Shown here: one piece after another, positions 1 to 7,179 of the stretch
Position numbering within the stretch: position 1 is the first letter of the stretch
How the letters are laid out: each line of letters starts with the position of its first letter
Assembly (NCBI GenBank): GCA_944392525.1
Contig: CALXXB010000011.1
Span: 1 to 28,673, forward strand
Length of the DNA stretch: 28,673 bases
Origin: an uncultured Clostridia bacterium
GTDB lineage: Bacteria > Bacillota_A > Clostridia > TANB77 > CAG-508
Direction: 5' to 3'
The notes under the pieces: generated by a model
The model's database searches: none
Told to the model about the DNA's origin: nothing
The model's input: the letters and a program-made list of their open reading frames with translations, nothing else
Position numbers and translations under genes: made by a program

Positions 1-32
1 CACAAAAACCAGAAGTATGGGAGGTAAAATAA
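1..32 (+). CDS. rplM: 50S ribosomal protein L13, last codons (partial)
   Basis: Only the 3' end is inside the window. The frame beginning at base 3 reads QKPEVWEVK and stops at 30-32, which matches the usual L13 C-terminus (QKPEV-x-x). One base separates the stop from the rpsI start, the normal rplM-rpsI operon order. The rpsI ribosome-binding site (GGGAGG, 19-24) lies inside these last codons, so translation of the two genes is probably coupled. Identity rests on nine residues plus gene order. Confidence 0.8.
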   Translation, partial: QKPEVWEVK

Positions 33-33
33 G

Positions 34-435
34 ATGGCAAAAAAAGATAATATTGTTTTTTATGGTACAGGTAGAAGAAAAAATGCAGTTGCTAGAGTTA
101 GAATAGTTGAAGGAACTGGAAAAATAACAATAAACGGAAAAGATATAGATGAATTTTTCGGATTAGAAACTTTAAAAGTTATCGTTAGACAACCTCTTAC
201 AGTTACTAACACGACATCTAAATATGATGTTATTGCAACTGTTAAAGGTGGAGGATTTACAGGTCAAGCAGGAGCTATCCGTCATGGATTAGCAAGAGCT
301 TTAAATGAAGCAAACAGCGAATACAGACCAATCTTAAAATCAAATGGATTCTTAACAAGAGACCCACGTATGAAAGAAAGAAAGAAATACGGTCTTAAAA
401 AAGCTAGAAAAGCTCCACAATTCTCAAAAAGATAG
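34..435 (+). CDS. rpsI: 30S ribosomal protein S9
   Basis: This is S9 of the small ribosomal subunit, whose C-terminal tail reaches the P-site tRNA. The 133-residue product has the family's usual length. It opens with the typical [13 protein letters not shown] segment (residues 11-23), contains [19 protein letters not shown] in the middle (residues 72-90), and ends in a basic [12 protein letters not shown] tail with the conserved terminal KR. The start is set by GGGAGG eight to ten bases upstream. The gene follows rplM by one base and is closed by a strong terminator at 444-475. Nothing is unusual about it. Confidence 0.98.
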   Translation: MAKKDNIVFYGTGRRKNAVARVRIVEGTGKITINGKDIDEFFGLETLKVIVRQPLTVTNTTSKYDVIATVKGGGFTGQAGAIRHGLARALNEANSEYRPILKSNGFLTRDPRMKERKKYGLKKARKAPQFSKR

Positions 436-443
436 AAAATATC

Positions 444-475
444 AAACCTTGGAATTATTTCCAAGGTTTTTTGTT
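444..475 (+). terminator. Rho-independent terminator of rplM-rpsI
   Basis: A perfect 10-bp stem (AAACCTTGGA, 444-453, with TCCAAGGTTT, 460-469) encloses a six-base loop and runs into a T-rich tract. It lies between two convergent genes. The minus-strand side has only a weak T tail, so it probably serves mainly the plus strand. Confidence 0.9.
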
Positions 476-476
476 T

Positions 477-2032
477 TTATCTATTTTTCATTAATTTCAT
501 ATATTCTTCTTCTAACTTTTGTTTTTCTTTCTCATCTTTACAAATAGAAAGCTTAGAAGTAATCTCTGCAAGCTTAACCTCTAAAAGTAAATCATTGTTA
601 TTCACTTTTTTCTTTTTGTTTTCTTTATATTCTAAATACTTAGTATAGTTTCCTTCAAATTCCGTTATTTCTTTATTATCTATTATCATAATGTTAGTTG
701 CAACATTATCTATTAAATTTCTATCATGTGTTACAAAAAGAATAGTTCCTTTAAATTCTTTCATTAAATATTCTAACGCCTCTATTGACTCTATATCTAG
801 GAAATTAGTTGGTTCATCTAATATTAGGAAATTACTATTTGAAGTCATAATCTTAGTAAGTGATACCTTTACTCTCTCTCCTCCACTTAAAACTTCAACT
901 TTCTTATAAACATCATTTCCTTTGATATTTAAACTTGCTAAAATATTCCTAATTGTTGTTTCATCTTGGTTTGTATCTCTTAATATGTTTTCTATAATAG
1001 TTTTGTTTTCATCCAAATTGTTTAAATCTTGTTTAAAATACGCTATCTTATTACTAGGATTTATTTTTATATTAGAATTACCATTTAATATCTCCTTAAT
1101 TAAAGTAGTCTTCCCTACTCCATTTTTACCAATCAAAGCTGTTTTAGTATTTGTCAATATATTAAACTTTGTATTATCTAAAAGTATTCTATTACCAACC
1201 TTAAGCATTAAATTATCAGAACTTACAATATACTTGCTCTTTACTCTTAAACTTTCTGGCATTTTCATAAAAATATGATATTCCACATCAGGCTTTTCTT
1301 TTTCTTCCAATTTTTCTAGTCTTGTTTCTAAACTTTTTGACCTTTGTTCTACTTTTTCTCTTTTGTTTTCAACACCTCTTTTGTGAAGTCTTGCTTCTGA
1401 ATTTCCCATTCTCTTTGGAGTCTTCCTCATAGACCTTGCTTCATTCTTCACTTTTCTCATTGAAACTTCTAATCTTTTCTTTTCCGTTATATATTGTTCA
1501 TATTCAATTTTTTTCTTTTTCTGCTTTCTTCTTTTTGTATCTTATGTTTAGAATAGTTTCCCTTATATTTAGTAACTATTCCATTTTCTATTTCTAATAT
1601 ATTATCTACAACACTATCTAACAAATTTCTATCGTGTGAAATTAAGCATAAAGTTCCTTTATATTTTATTAATCTTTTTTTCAACTTTTTTATTTCATCA
1701 ATATCTAAATTAGAAGATGGTTCATCTGCTAGCAAAATATCTGAATATTCATTTAATTTATCTTCAATTTTTTTCTTTGTTATTTCTCCTCCACTTAAAA
1801 AAGTATTTTCACCATTTAATTGCTCTATATATGAAATTTTTCCATTAACAATAACTTGTCCACTATCTAATTCTATTCTGCCTGAAATAATATTCAATAA
1901 AGTTGATTTTCCACTTCCGTTAATCCCTACTATTCCTATCCTATCTCCTTGATTTATCTTAAGTTCATTAATATCAATTATTTTCCTATCTTCATAATAT
2001 TTCACAACATTCTTTAAAATTATTCTTTCCAT
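477..2032 (-). CDS. Vga-type ABC-F ATPase (ribosome-protection family), split by a -1 frame change
   Basis: Tandem-ATPase ABC-F protein without membrane domains. The family enters the ribosomal E site and, in Vga/Lsa/Msr members, dislodges lincosamides, pleuromutilins or streptogramin A. The first frame (2032 to about 1509) has Walker A GINGSGKST, signature FLSGGE, Walker B ILLADEP and the SHD switch. The second frame (to 477) has the linker (SLETRLEKLEEKEK), Walker A GKNGVGKT, signature LSGGERVKVSLTK, Walker B FLILDEPTNFLD and THD. Joined by a -1 shift, the product is about 518 residues, close to Vga(A). The change falls at a run of seven A (minus strand, 1514-1508) phased as A_AAA_AAA in the upstream frame; the -1 frame then reads IEYEQYITEKKRLE, matching the Vga linker helix. 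This may be programmed slippage, phase variation, a real mutation or a homopolymer sequencing error. The promoter and leader upstream suggest antibiotic-responsive control. Substrate class is inferred only. Confidence 0.85.
1508..1514 (-). other. A_AAA_AAA heptamer at the ABC-F frame change
   Basis: On the minus strand, codons AGA-AAA-AAA-TTG contain the heptamer A_AAA_AAA in the X_XXY_YYZ phase used by bacterial -1 frameshift sites. A -1 shift continues as AAA-AAA-ATT-GAA and opens the rest of the ABC-F frame. Without it, TAA follows six codons later. I see no strong upstream Shine-Dalgarno-like stimulator. The same result would follow if one A had been lost from a run of eight. Confidence 0.6.
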
Positions 2033-2040
2033 ATAAAAAA

Positions 2041-2160
2041 TTCCTCCTTTAAATCATATTAAAGAAGAAATTTATTAATTTATAAAATATTAAATTAACT
2101 ACTTATTAAAATATATTTTTAGGCATAACTAATAAATCTTCCAAAATATGATTACTCTTA
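2041..2160 (-). promoter_or_regulatory. Structured leader of the ABC-F mRNA with alternative pairings
   Basis: Two perfect pairings may compete. One is leader-ORF codons with 2138-2128 (11 bp); the other is 2153-2145 with 2060-2052 (9 bp), the latter next to the ABC-F ribosome-binding site AAAGGAGGAA (2050-2041). An all-A/T hairpin (TTAATTTA...TAAATTAA, about 2098-2075) lies between and could be a weak attenuator. A ribosome paused on the leader would block the first pairing. Confidence 0.45.
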
Positions 2161-2193
2161 TTTTATTTCGTTTGATTTATTAGTACTGCTCAT
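2158..2193 (-). CDS. Leader peptide MSSTNKSNEIK upstream of the ABC-F gene
   Basis: An 11-codon ORF with its own ribosome-binding site (AGGTGA, about seven bases before ATG) lies between the ABC-F promoter and gene. Codons 4-7 (ACTAATAAATC, 2184-2174) pair perfectly over 11 bp with GATTTATTAGT at 2138-2128. The segment between them (AATCATATT, 2153-2145) is complementary to AATATGATT at 2060-2052, directly next to the ABC-F Shine-Dalgarno. This layout fits attenuation by ribosome stalling, as known for erm, vga and vmlR leaders. The peptide has no family resemblance that I recognise. Existence and role are inferred from layout alone. Confidence 0.55.
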   Translation of the reverse strand: MSSTNKSNEIK

Positions 2194-2233
2194 TTTTTTC
2201 ACCTATTTAACCTTTCTTTTATACTACATTTTT

Positions 2234-2262
2234 ATTTTACCATAATATTTAAAACTTATCAA
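2234..2262 (-). promoter_or_regulatory. SigA-type promoter of the ABC-F leader/gene
   Basis: -35 TTGATA (2262-2257), a 17-base spacer and -10 TAAAAT (2239-2234) on the minus strand. It starts three bases after the yunB stop, so the ABC-F unit has its own vegetative promoter rather than relying on the sporulation genes upstream. Expected start is near 2227, giving a leader of roughly 190 bases. Confidence 0.65.
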
Positions 2263-2264
2263 TA

Positions 2265-2982
2265 TTATTCTACCATTTCTAAAGCATCACTTGCTCCATT
2301 TAAACCTTCTAAATTATAGTAATTATCTGGAATGTGTCCTACAATTACATTTTCAGCAAGTAAAACTTGATTTGTTATTTGTCTTTCTATATCTCTAAAA
2401 GGTGTTAAGACCTTTACATTACATACAACTTCTAAATATATTCTATGCAGCGTTTGATTTATACCTTGTGAAGTAAACTCACTTTTTAAAGTTGTTTCAA
2501 CATTTCCTATTGAAGAAATCCTTATCTTTACTCCTGGTCCTCTTCCTGATAATAATTTCCATCCTGTAAAACTTCCGAAGTGCTATCTGTATATCTTCTC
2601 TTCCTTTGTTATCTAACTCTTCTTGTATCTTAATTGCTATTTTAGATGTTATCTCATTCATATTAGTCACATTTGATTTTATCATTGTTATATTATCATT
2701 AGCATCTTTTTCAACAGTAAACAAGTCTTCATATGTATAATCTTTCATGACATTTATTGCTTGTTCGTTTGAAACAGTAGTTGCTATTGATTTTGCTCTC
2801 GATTCACATAGAGTGTCAAAAATAGGATTAACTGCATCTAAAACATATTTCATTGTGCTAAAAGCAATCACTAAAATTATAATAATTGTGGCCATCTTCT
2901 TAGAAATTTTCTTGCTATTATTTCCTCTATTTTGAATAGCTTTTGGAAGCCTCAACCTTGGTCTTGAATATATTTTATACAT
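2265..2982 (-). CDS. yunB: Sporulation protein YunB, interrupted by an in-frame CGG needing a +1 shift
   Basis: YunB is a mother-cell sporulation protein of unclear biochemical role with one N-terminal membrane helix (about residues 29-46 here). Residues 1-135 match the family (DYTYEDLFTVEKDANDNIT, KIAIKIQEEL). The first frame then derails at CTT-CGG (CGG 2577-2575). Skipping the C gives L-GSFTGWKLLSGRGPG and the conserved YunB C-terminus (NVETTLKSEFTSQGINQTLHRIYLE, about a 25-residue match) down to EMVE and TAA at 2267-2265, about 238 residues. The start ATG overlaps the end of the SipL-like gene by eight bases (ATGTATAA), implying translational coupling. It is either a recoded gene or a pseudogene; the identical lesion type in three other genes favours recoding. 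Confidence 0.85.
2575..2577 (-). other. In-frame CGG at the yunB +1 frame change
   Basis: Minus-strand context is GCA-CTT-CGG-AAG. Skipping C2577 gives GCA-CTT-GGA-AGT and restores the family sequence. The preceding codon CTT is the same P-site codon used in the known +1 sites of prfB and Ty1. Confidence 0.7.
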
Positions 2983-4525
2983 TTGTCATACTTGGAACCC
3001 TAGTATAATGTGGTATAAAAAGTTTTTGCCCTGGATATATAACATTTTCATCTTCTATTCCATTTGTCCTTGCAATATCTTCAACAGTACTTCCAAATGC
3101 TTTCGCAATTTTCCATAGTGAATCACCCTTTTTTACTATATACATTATTATACTATAATCTTCCTCTTCTCTTTCTCCATTTGTTGCAATCTCATCTATA
3201 ACATTTAAACTCGAAGTTCTATATGAATTCATCGCCATTTCTAAATCTATATTACAAGTAACTATTCCTCCATCTTGAACAATAAAATCTTGATTTAATA
3301 CTTGTATTTCCATATTAGTAGATATCTCTTCTCCATTATCTAAATTATCTACACTATAATCAAATGGAATCTTTGCTGTCCTTGTTTCAACTTGTAAATC
3401 ATTATTAGATAAAATAAAGTTTAGTTCTAATTCTCCTTCATATATAATCCTATTGTCTTTTTTATGTTCTTTTTCAATTCTAGGTATTACCTCTACATCT
3501 ATTATACTTCTATCTCCCATTCCTTCTAAAGTTACTTTTTCTCTTATTTGTAATGTATCTTTATTAGACCTTTTATCTGTCATTGTTGTTATATTTCTTT
3601 GATTAAATTCCAATTTTTCGCTTGGACTATATAAATCCTGTATTAAACTAATTTCTTTTTCTTCATATACACATGCCATTACTCCTACTTCGATTTCTAC
3701 ATATATTGAATGTTCCTCAACAGAATTTGGTTTTAAAACTATATTTCTTATTTCATAGTCTACATCACAAATATTCTCTTCTGTTACATCTGGTATATCA
3801 ATAAATCCTACTACTGGAACTCTTGCCATTACAGTTCCTATTCTATTATCTTCTGTTAGATACATTATCTTTATTTCTGCATCTGATTTTGTAAGTATCT
3901 TATTATAACTAATCTTCACATCTTTGTTAGTTATATTTACATTTGCTTTTAATATCTCTGCTAAATTATCTTCATTGTTTATATTTATTGTATCTTTTGC
4001 AAAAATTTTGTTTTCTCCCATTCCAACAAGAGAATTTACCATTAAATTTTCTTGCAATGTTTGTATTCCATCGTTATTTGGAATACTATTTACAATTGCA
4101 ACATCTTCATTAGAATAGACCTTAACCTCTATTTCGATTGCCGCCTTTATTCCCACTTTTCTTCCATTTATTACTTTTGCTTCTATGCTTTTTAATTTAG
4201 TAGTTACTCTACAATTCATTTCTTCACTTGCATTCGCCACTTGAATATTTTCTGAAAAATCTAAAGTAGTCGTAAGTCCTCTTACTTTATCATTTTCGTC
4301 TTCTGCCATATACATTATATATGTATTAATATTTCCATCAATTCTAACCTTTCCTTCCAAAACTTCCTTTTTATAAATACAAACTACCCCACTTGTACAA
4401 ATTGTATTCAAAATATCTGGTTTAGAATCAGGAACTATCATATCTCCTTCTACTAATATTAGTTCTGCTTTTGTCGCTACTAATTTATTTATAGATAAAC
4501 TTTCTTTTATTGTTTCCACAACCAT
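2975..4525 (-). CDS. SipL-like spore morphogenesis protein (SPOCS/DUF3794 repeats plus LysM)
   Basis: Clostridial SipL binds the coat-base ATPase SpoIVA through its LysM domain and is needed for coat assembly around the forespore. This 516-residue protein has the same plan: repeated DUF3794/SPOCS modules over roughly residues 1-450 (for example AELILVEGDMIVPDSKPDIL near the N-terminus) and one LysM domain at 462-505 (YIVKKGDSLWKIAKAFGS, then NVIYPGQKLFIP). There is no signal peptide or membrane segment, as expected for a mother-cell protein. The ribosome-binding site GGAGGG precedes the ATG. It overlaps yunB by eight bases and follows veg. Other DUF3794/LysM spore-coat paralogs exist, so SipL orthology is likely but not certain. 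Confidence 0.85.
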   Translation of the reverse strand: MVVETIKESLSINKLVATKAELILVEGDMIVPDSKPDILNTICTSGVVCIYKKEVLEGKVRIDGNINTYIMYMAEDENDKVRGLTTTLDFSENIQVANASEEMNCRVTTKLKSIEAKVINGRKVGIKAAIEIEVKVYSNEDVAIVNSIPNNDGIQTLQENLMVNSLVGMGENKIFAKDTININNEDNLAEILKANVNITNKDVKISYNKILTKSDAEIKIMYLTEDNRIGTVMARVPVVGFIDIPDVTEENICDVDYEIRNIVLKPNSVEEHSIYVEIEVGVMACVYEEKEISLIQDLYSPSEKLEFNQRNITTMTDKRSNKDTLQIREKVTLEGMGDRSIIDVEVIPRIEKEHKKDNRIIYEGELELNFILSNNDLQVETRTAKIPFDYSVDNLDNGEEISTNMEIQVLNQDFIVQDGGIVTCNIDLEMAMNSYRTSSLNVIDEIATNGEREEEDYSIIMYIVKKGDSLWKIAKAFGSTVEDIARTNGIEDENVIYPGQKLFIPHYTRVPSMTNV

Positions 4526-4595
4526 TTATTTACCCTCCTTTAATATTCTTTATTCATATATATTAAAGTGTAAGGAATTTTATTCAACAAAGCAC

Positions 4596-4625
4596 AAAAA
4601 AAAGCAGAATTAATTTTCTGCTTTT
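4596..4625 (-). terminator. Rho-independent terminator after veg
   Basis: On the minus strand a 10-bp stem (AAAAGCAGAA, 4625-4616, with TTCTGCTTTT, 4609-4600) and six-base loop are followed by a run of eight T (4603-4596, partly in the stem). It begins just after the veg stop and isolates veg from the SipL-like gene. Confidence 0.85.
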
Positions 4626-4630
4626 AATAT

Positions 4631-4927
4631 TTATAATGACGTTTTTCTTGATTTTGGCTCTGGTGCTGGTGGAATTAGTGGTGAATATGACTCACCATCA
4701 AATACTTCGACTTCTACTGTTCTTGTTAAAACATCTGTATAACTATAAGTTACATTTCTATTATTTTCCTCATATTTTACTACAAAAATATTTGGATAAG
4801 CTTTTTCTATTGTAGCTTCTTTCTCAAAGGCTTTGCTTCTTCCTAAAGAACCTTTTACAATTATCTTTTGTCCTTCCTTTTGTAAGATATCAGTTTTTAG
4901 ATTTGCTATATCTGATCTACAAATCAT
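4631..4927 (-). CDS. veg: Veg protein (DUF1021)
   Basis: Veg is a small, highly expressed cytoplasmic protein of Firmicutes linked in B. subtilis to biofilm control and spore outgrowth; its mechanism is unsettled. The 98-residue sequence shows the family pattern: an N-terminal helix (IANLKTDI), the GQKIIVKGSLGRSKAFEKEATI core and a VTYSYTDVLTRTVEVEVFDG strand block. The proline-rich tail (PLIPPAPEPKSRKTSL) is slightly longer than in Bacillus. The start is supported by GGGAAGGTGAT six bases upstream. Position between yabG and a SipL-like gene mirrors the yabG-veg order of Bacillus. It has its own terminator and probably its own promoter. Confidence 0.93.
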   Translation of the reverse strand: MICRSDIANLKTDILQKEGQKIIVKGSLGRSKAFEKEATIEKAYPNIFVVKYEENNRNVTYSYTDVLTRTVEVEVFDGESYSPLIPPAPEPKSRKTSL

Positions 4928-5114
4928 GCTATCACCTTCCCTTAAGATAGCTTGATTATAGCATTTTTAGCGTTTTATGTCAAAGAACAGATTTTCTTGT
5001 CGAATTTCTGTATTAGGCTATTTTCAACACTTTTGAGTTTTATTTTTTCTAAGATTACAACTATGTTACATTTGTATTACACAAATATTAAGTTGGTTTA
5101 TTTTTATAATCAAA

Positions 5115-5915
5115 TTAACTTTTTAATTTTCCATTAGCTCCAATTCCACTAACTCCATCTTTACCATCTCTTAGCTCATATGCTATATCATCTATTGTTA
5201 TATATTTATATTTTTCCGTAGTCGCTATTTTTTCAGCTACTAACAATGGATCTAAAAAGTCTATTAATATTCTCGCAGGTGAAGATGCAAAATTTGCTCC
5301 TGCAGATATCAAGGCTTCAAAATAACTTTGACATGCTCCTGCAAATATTACTAAATTTTTTTGTTTCTCCTTATCGTATTTTCTTGCTTCTTTTACTGTT
5401 TCTATAAAATATCTAGAATTTCTATAATTATAAATGTCATTATATCTACTTCCTCTTTTTAGCATACCATCATGTCCTGTAATTACTAAAATATCTGGAT
5501 TATATATTTCTAATAATCGCCTTACAATTTTTGGTTGTTTATATTCAGGAATGTTTTTTACAACAGCATTTAGTCCTACTTTTTTATAATAATTATAGGA
5601 TTTCTGACTATATTTTCTATCACCATCTAGATGAAGTATTTTTCCAGAAACTATTTTTTCATTACTTCTTTTTTTCCATTCTACATTTACTCTTTTTTCT
5701 AAAGATTTATTTAAGTCATTTAATCTATTCCTTATTTCTTCTTTAGGTATAATTTCCAAATCTGATATAGGACTATCTGCTTCTATTCTTTCTACTAATC
5801 CATTTAATATAGCTATTTTTTCATTTGTCTTCTCTAGTATATGACTAACTTTAAAGTAAATATCTTTATTATAAGATTTTCTTCCTACTATATCTCCTTT
5901 TCTAATTTCACTCAT
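5115..5915 (-). CDS. yabG: Sporulation-specific cysteine protease YabG
   Basis: YabG is a mother-cell protease that trims spore-coat proteins and, in Clostridioides, processes germination proteins. The 266-residue product carries the family's N-terminal RKGDIVGRKSYNKDIYFKV module, and the two motifs with likely catalytic residues: VITGHDG (His148) and FAGACQSYFE (Cys195). The C-terminal GKDGVSGIGANG segment is also typical. It lies between spoIIID and veg, as in other spore formers. A SigK-like promoter (AC, 17 bases, CATAAAATA) lies upstream, consistent with late mother-cell expression. Confidence 0.94.
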   Translation of the reverse strand: MSEIRKGDIVGRKSYNKDIYFKVSHILEKTNEKIAILNGLVERIEADSPISDLEIIPKEEIRNRLNDLNKSLEKRVNVEWKKRSNEKIVSGKILHLDGDRKYSQKSYNYYKKVGLNAVVKNIPEYKQPKIVRRLLEIYNPDILVITGHDGMLKRGSRYNDIYNYRNSRYFIETVKEARKYDKEKQKNLVIFAGACQSYFEALISAGANFASSPARILIDFLDPLLVAEKIATTEKYKYITIDDIAYELRDGKDGVSGIGANGKLKS

Positions 5916-5945
5916 TTTGCTTCACCTCATAAAATAGGGCTATTA

Positions 5946-5973
5946 TATTTTATGTCTTATTTTGTAGAAAAGT
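5946..5973 (-). promoter_or_regulatory. Possible SigK promoter of yabG
   Basis: Minus strand AC (5973-5972), 17 bases, then CATAAAATA (5954-5946) fits the SigK pattern AC-N16/17-CATANNNTA. yabG is SigK-dependent in B. subtilis. The sequence is A/T-rich, so chance matches are easy. Confidence 0.45.
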
Positions 5974-5986
5974 GATATTTATAATT

Positions 5987-6235
5987 TTAATGTCCATATT
6001 TTCTTTTTGTAGCCAATCCTCCCCTTATGTGTCTTTCTGCTTTATTTTCATCTAATACTACTCTTACCTCCTTTGCTAAAGCAGGATTTATCTTTTTTAA
6101 CCTTTCTGAAACATCTTTATGTACTGTGCTTTTACTTATCCCAAATTTTTTAGCTGCTCCTCTTACTGTATCTTTTGATTCTATAATATAATGTGCGAGT
6201 ATTACACTACGCTCTTCTATTGATATACCTTTCAT
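5987..6235 (-). CDS. spoIIID: Sporulation transcription regulator SpoIIID
   Basis: SpoIIID is a DNA-binding regulator that adjusts the SigE regulon in the mother cell and bridges to SigK. The 82-residue protein has the typical length, the helix-turn-helix TVRGAAKKFGISKSTVHKDV (about residues 23-42) and the basic C-terminal HIRGGLATKRKYGH tail that makes extra DNA contacts. The ribosome-binding site AAAGGAGAAAGAG precedes the ATG. It is immediately upstream of yabG, with 71 bases between stop and start. The region upstream (6304-6459) carries palindromes rather than an obvious SigE promoter. Confidence 0.97.
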   Translation of the reverse strand: MKGISIEERSVILAHYIIESKDTVRGAAKKFGISKSTVHKDVSERLKKINPALAKEVRVVLDENKAERHIRGGLATKRKYGH

Positions 6236-6303
6236 ACTGCTCTTTCTCCTTTTATTTCAAGAATACTTTTGTTTAATTGTATTCTTCTATTTTGGTTGTT
6301 AGA

Positions 6304-6345
6304 ACTCATATGTTTTTTAGGACAGGTACAAAAAAACATATGAGT
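6304..6345. repeat. Palindromic element, 15-bp perfect stem
   Basis: ACTCATATGTTTTTT (6304-6318) is perfectly inverted at 6331-6345, around a 12-base loop AGGACAGGTACA. The loop and inner stem resemble the inverted copy at 6390-6444 (TTTTTTAGGA shared). The layout resembles REP or MITE-like palindromes with a conserved GGACA in the loop. It could also act as a bidirectional terminator. Confidence 0.6.
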
Positions 6346-6389
6346 AGTCAAAAATACAACTTATAATTTACATTTTAAAAACGTTATAA

Positions 6390-6444
6390 GTCATATTTTT
6401 TGTTGTTTTTTGAGCCATCCTAAAAAACAGCAAAAAAATATGAC
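6390..6444. repeat. Second palindromic element, inverted relative to the first
   Basis: GTCATATTTTTTG (6390-6402) pairs with CAAAAAAATATGAC (6431-6444) with one bulge, and TTGTTTTTT pairs with AAAAAACAG. On the minus strand its loop region begins TTTTTTAGGATGGCTC, close to the first element's TTTTTTAGGACAGGTA. A small CTTATAA/TTATAAG hairpin (6360-6390) lies between the two. Confidence 0.55.
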
Positions 6445-6459
6445 CTATTTATAGGTCAT
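6432..6459 (-). terminator. Rho-independent terminator after the 6470-7165 gene
   Basis: On the minus strand ATGACCTA (6459-6452), loop TAAA, TAGGTCAT (6447-6440) is followed by TTTTTTT (6438-6432). It begins 11 bases after the stop codon. Its distal arm is shared with the palindrome at 6390-6444, so the two folds exclude one another. Confidence 0.8.
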
Positions 6460-6469
6460 ACTTGTTTCA

Positions 6470-7165
6470 TTATATTTCTATTTTTCCTCTTTTTTGTTTC
6501 CATTTCTCATATAAATTCTCATATTTTTCTTTATTTTTAATATCTCCAATATCATCATAATGTTTTATCAATTCATCATAACCAAAATCAGTAAGTAGAA
6601 TATGGTTATTCTTTTCTGCTAAATCCATTACTTCTGCTAGTTTATCAAAATCAGGTCTATAATAAATATACCAATTTTGCATGCACATATAAGGCTCATC
6701 CTCATCTGGATTTTTTCTTATATAATCTAAAACTATTTTTCTTGCTTTTTCTTCTTCTCCAATTCTAAAATAACTATCTGCAAGTTCTATTAAAATAGTT
6801 TGTGAAAGTTCTTTATTTAATTCTATATTATTATCTATTTTACTTAATATTTCAATTTCATCTTTTAAGATTTCATCATCTAATTCACTATAATATTGTA
6901 ATAATTCTACAAAATCATCAATCATATTGCTTGCACTACTACTATACTCTTTTAACATATCATCTATTACTTTTATATCTTTTAAACTTTTTTCTTTCAA
7001 TATTTCTATCATTACATCTATCATTTCCTGATAATATTCTAATATTTTCCTATCAACAACGCTTAATTTTTGTTTTGCCCCAAATTGATATGCTGATGTT
7101 CCTTGTAATGACATACTATCTATTTGTTCATCTAATCTAATTATTTTTTCTAACTTACTATCCAT
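6470..7165 (-). CDS. Helical protein of unknown function (possible TPR-like C-terminal half)
   Basis: I do not recognise this family. The 231-residue product is acidic, almost entirely helical and without signal or membrane segments. Residues 1-110 look like a long helical bundle (QEMIDVMIEILKEKSLKDIK, then NMIDDFVELLQYYSEL). Residues 120-225 have tetratricopeptide-like spacing (LIELADSYFRIGEEEKARKI, then a YDELIKHYDDIGDIKNKEKY helix pair), suggesting a protein-binding surface. The start is set by AAGGTGGAAAAGGA. It follows the membrane-protein gene by 14 bases in the tcdA unit and is closed by a terminator. The neighbouring spoIIID says little, since the terminator and palindromes separate them. 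Confidence 0.75.
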   Translation of the reverse strand: MDSKLEKIIRLDEQIDSMSLQGTSAYQFGAKQKLSVVDRKILEYYQEMIDVMIEILKEKSLKDIKVIDDMLKEYSSSASNMIDDFVELLQYYSELDDEILKDEIEILSKIDNNIELNKELSQTILIELADSYFRIGEEEKARKIVLDYIRKNPDEDEPYMCMQNWYIYYRPDFDKLAEVMDLAEKNNHILLTDFGYDELIKHYDDIGDIKNKEKYENLYEKWKQKRGKIEI

Positions 7166-7179
7166 ATTCCTTTTCCACC

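Noticed and set aside
6236..6303. SigE promoter for spoIIID
   Set aside because: GAATACAATT resembles a SigE -10, but no acceptable -35 lies at the right distance, so it is not listed.
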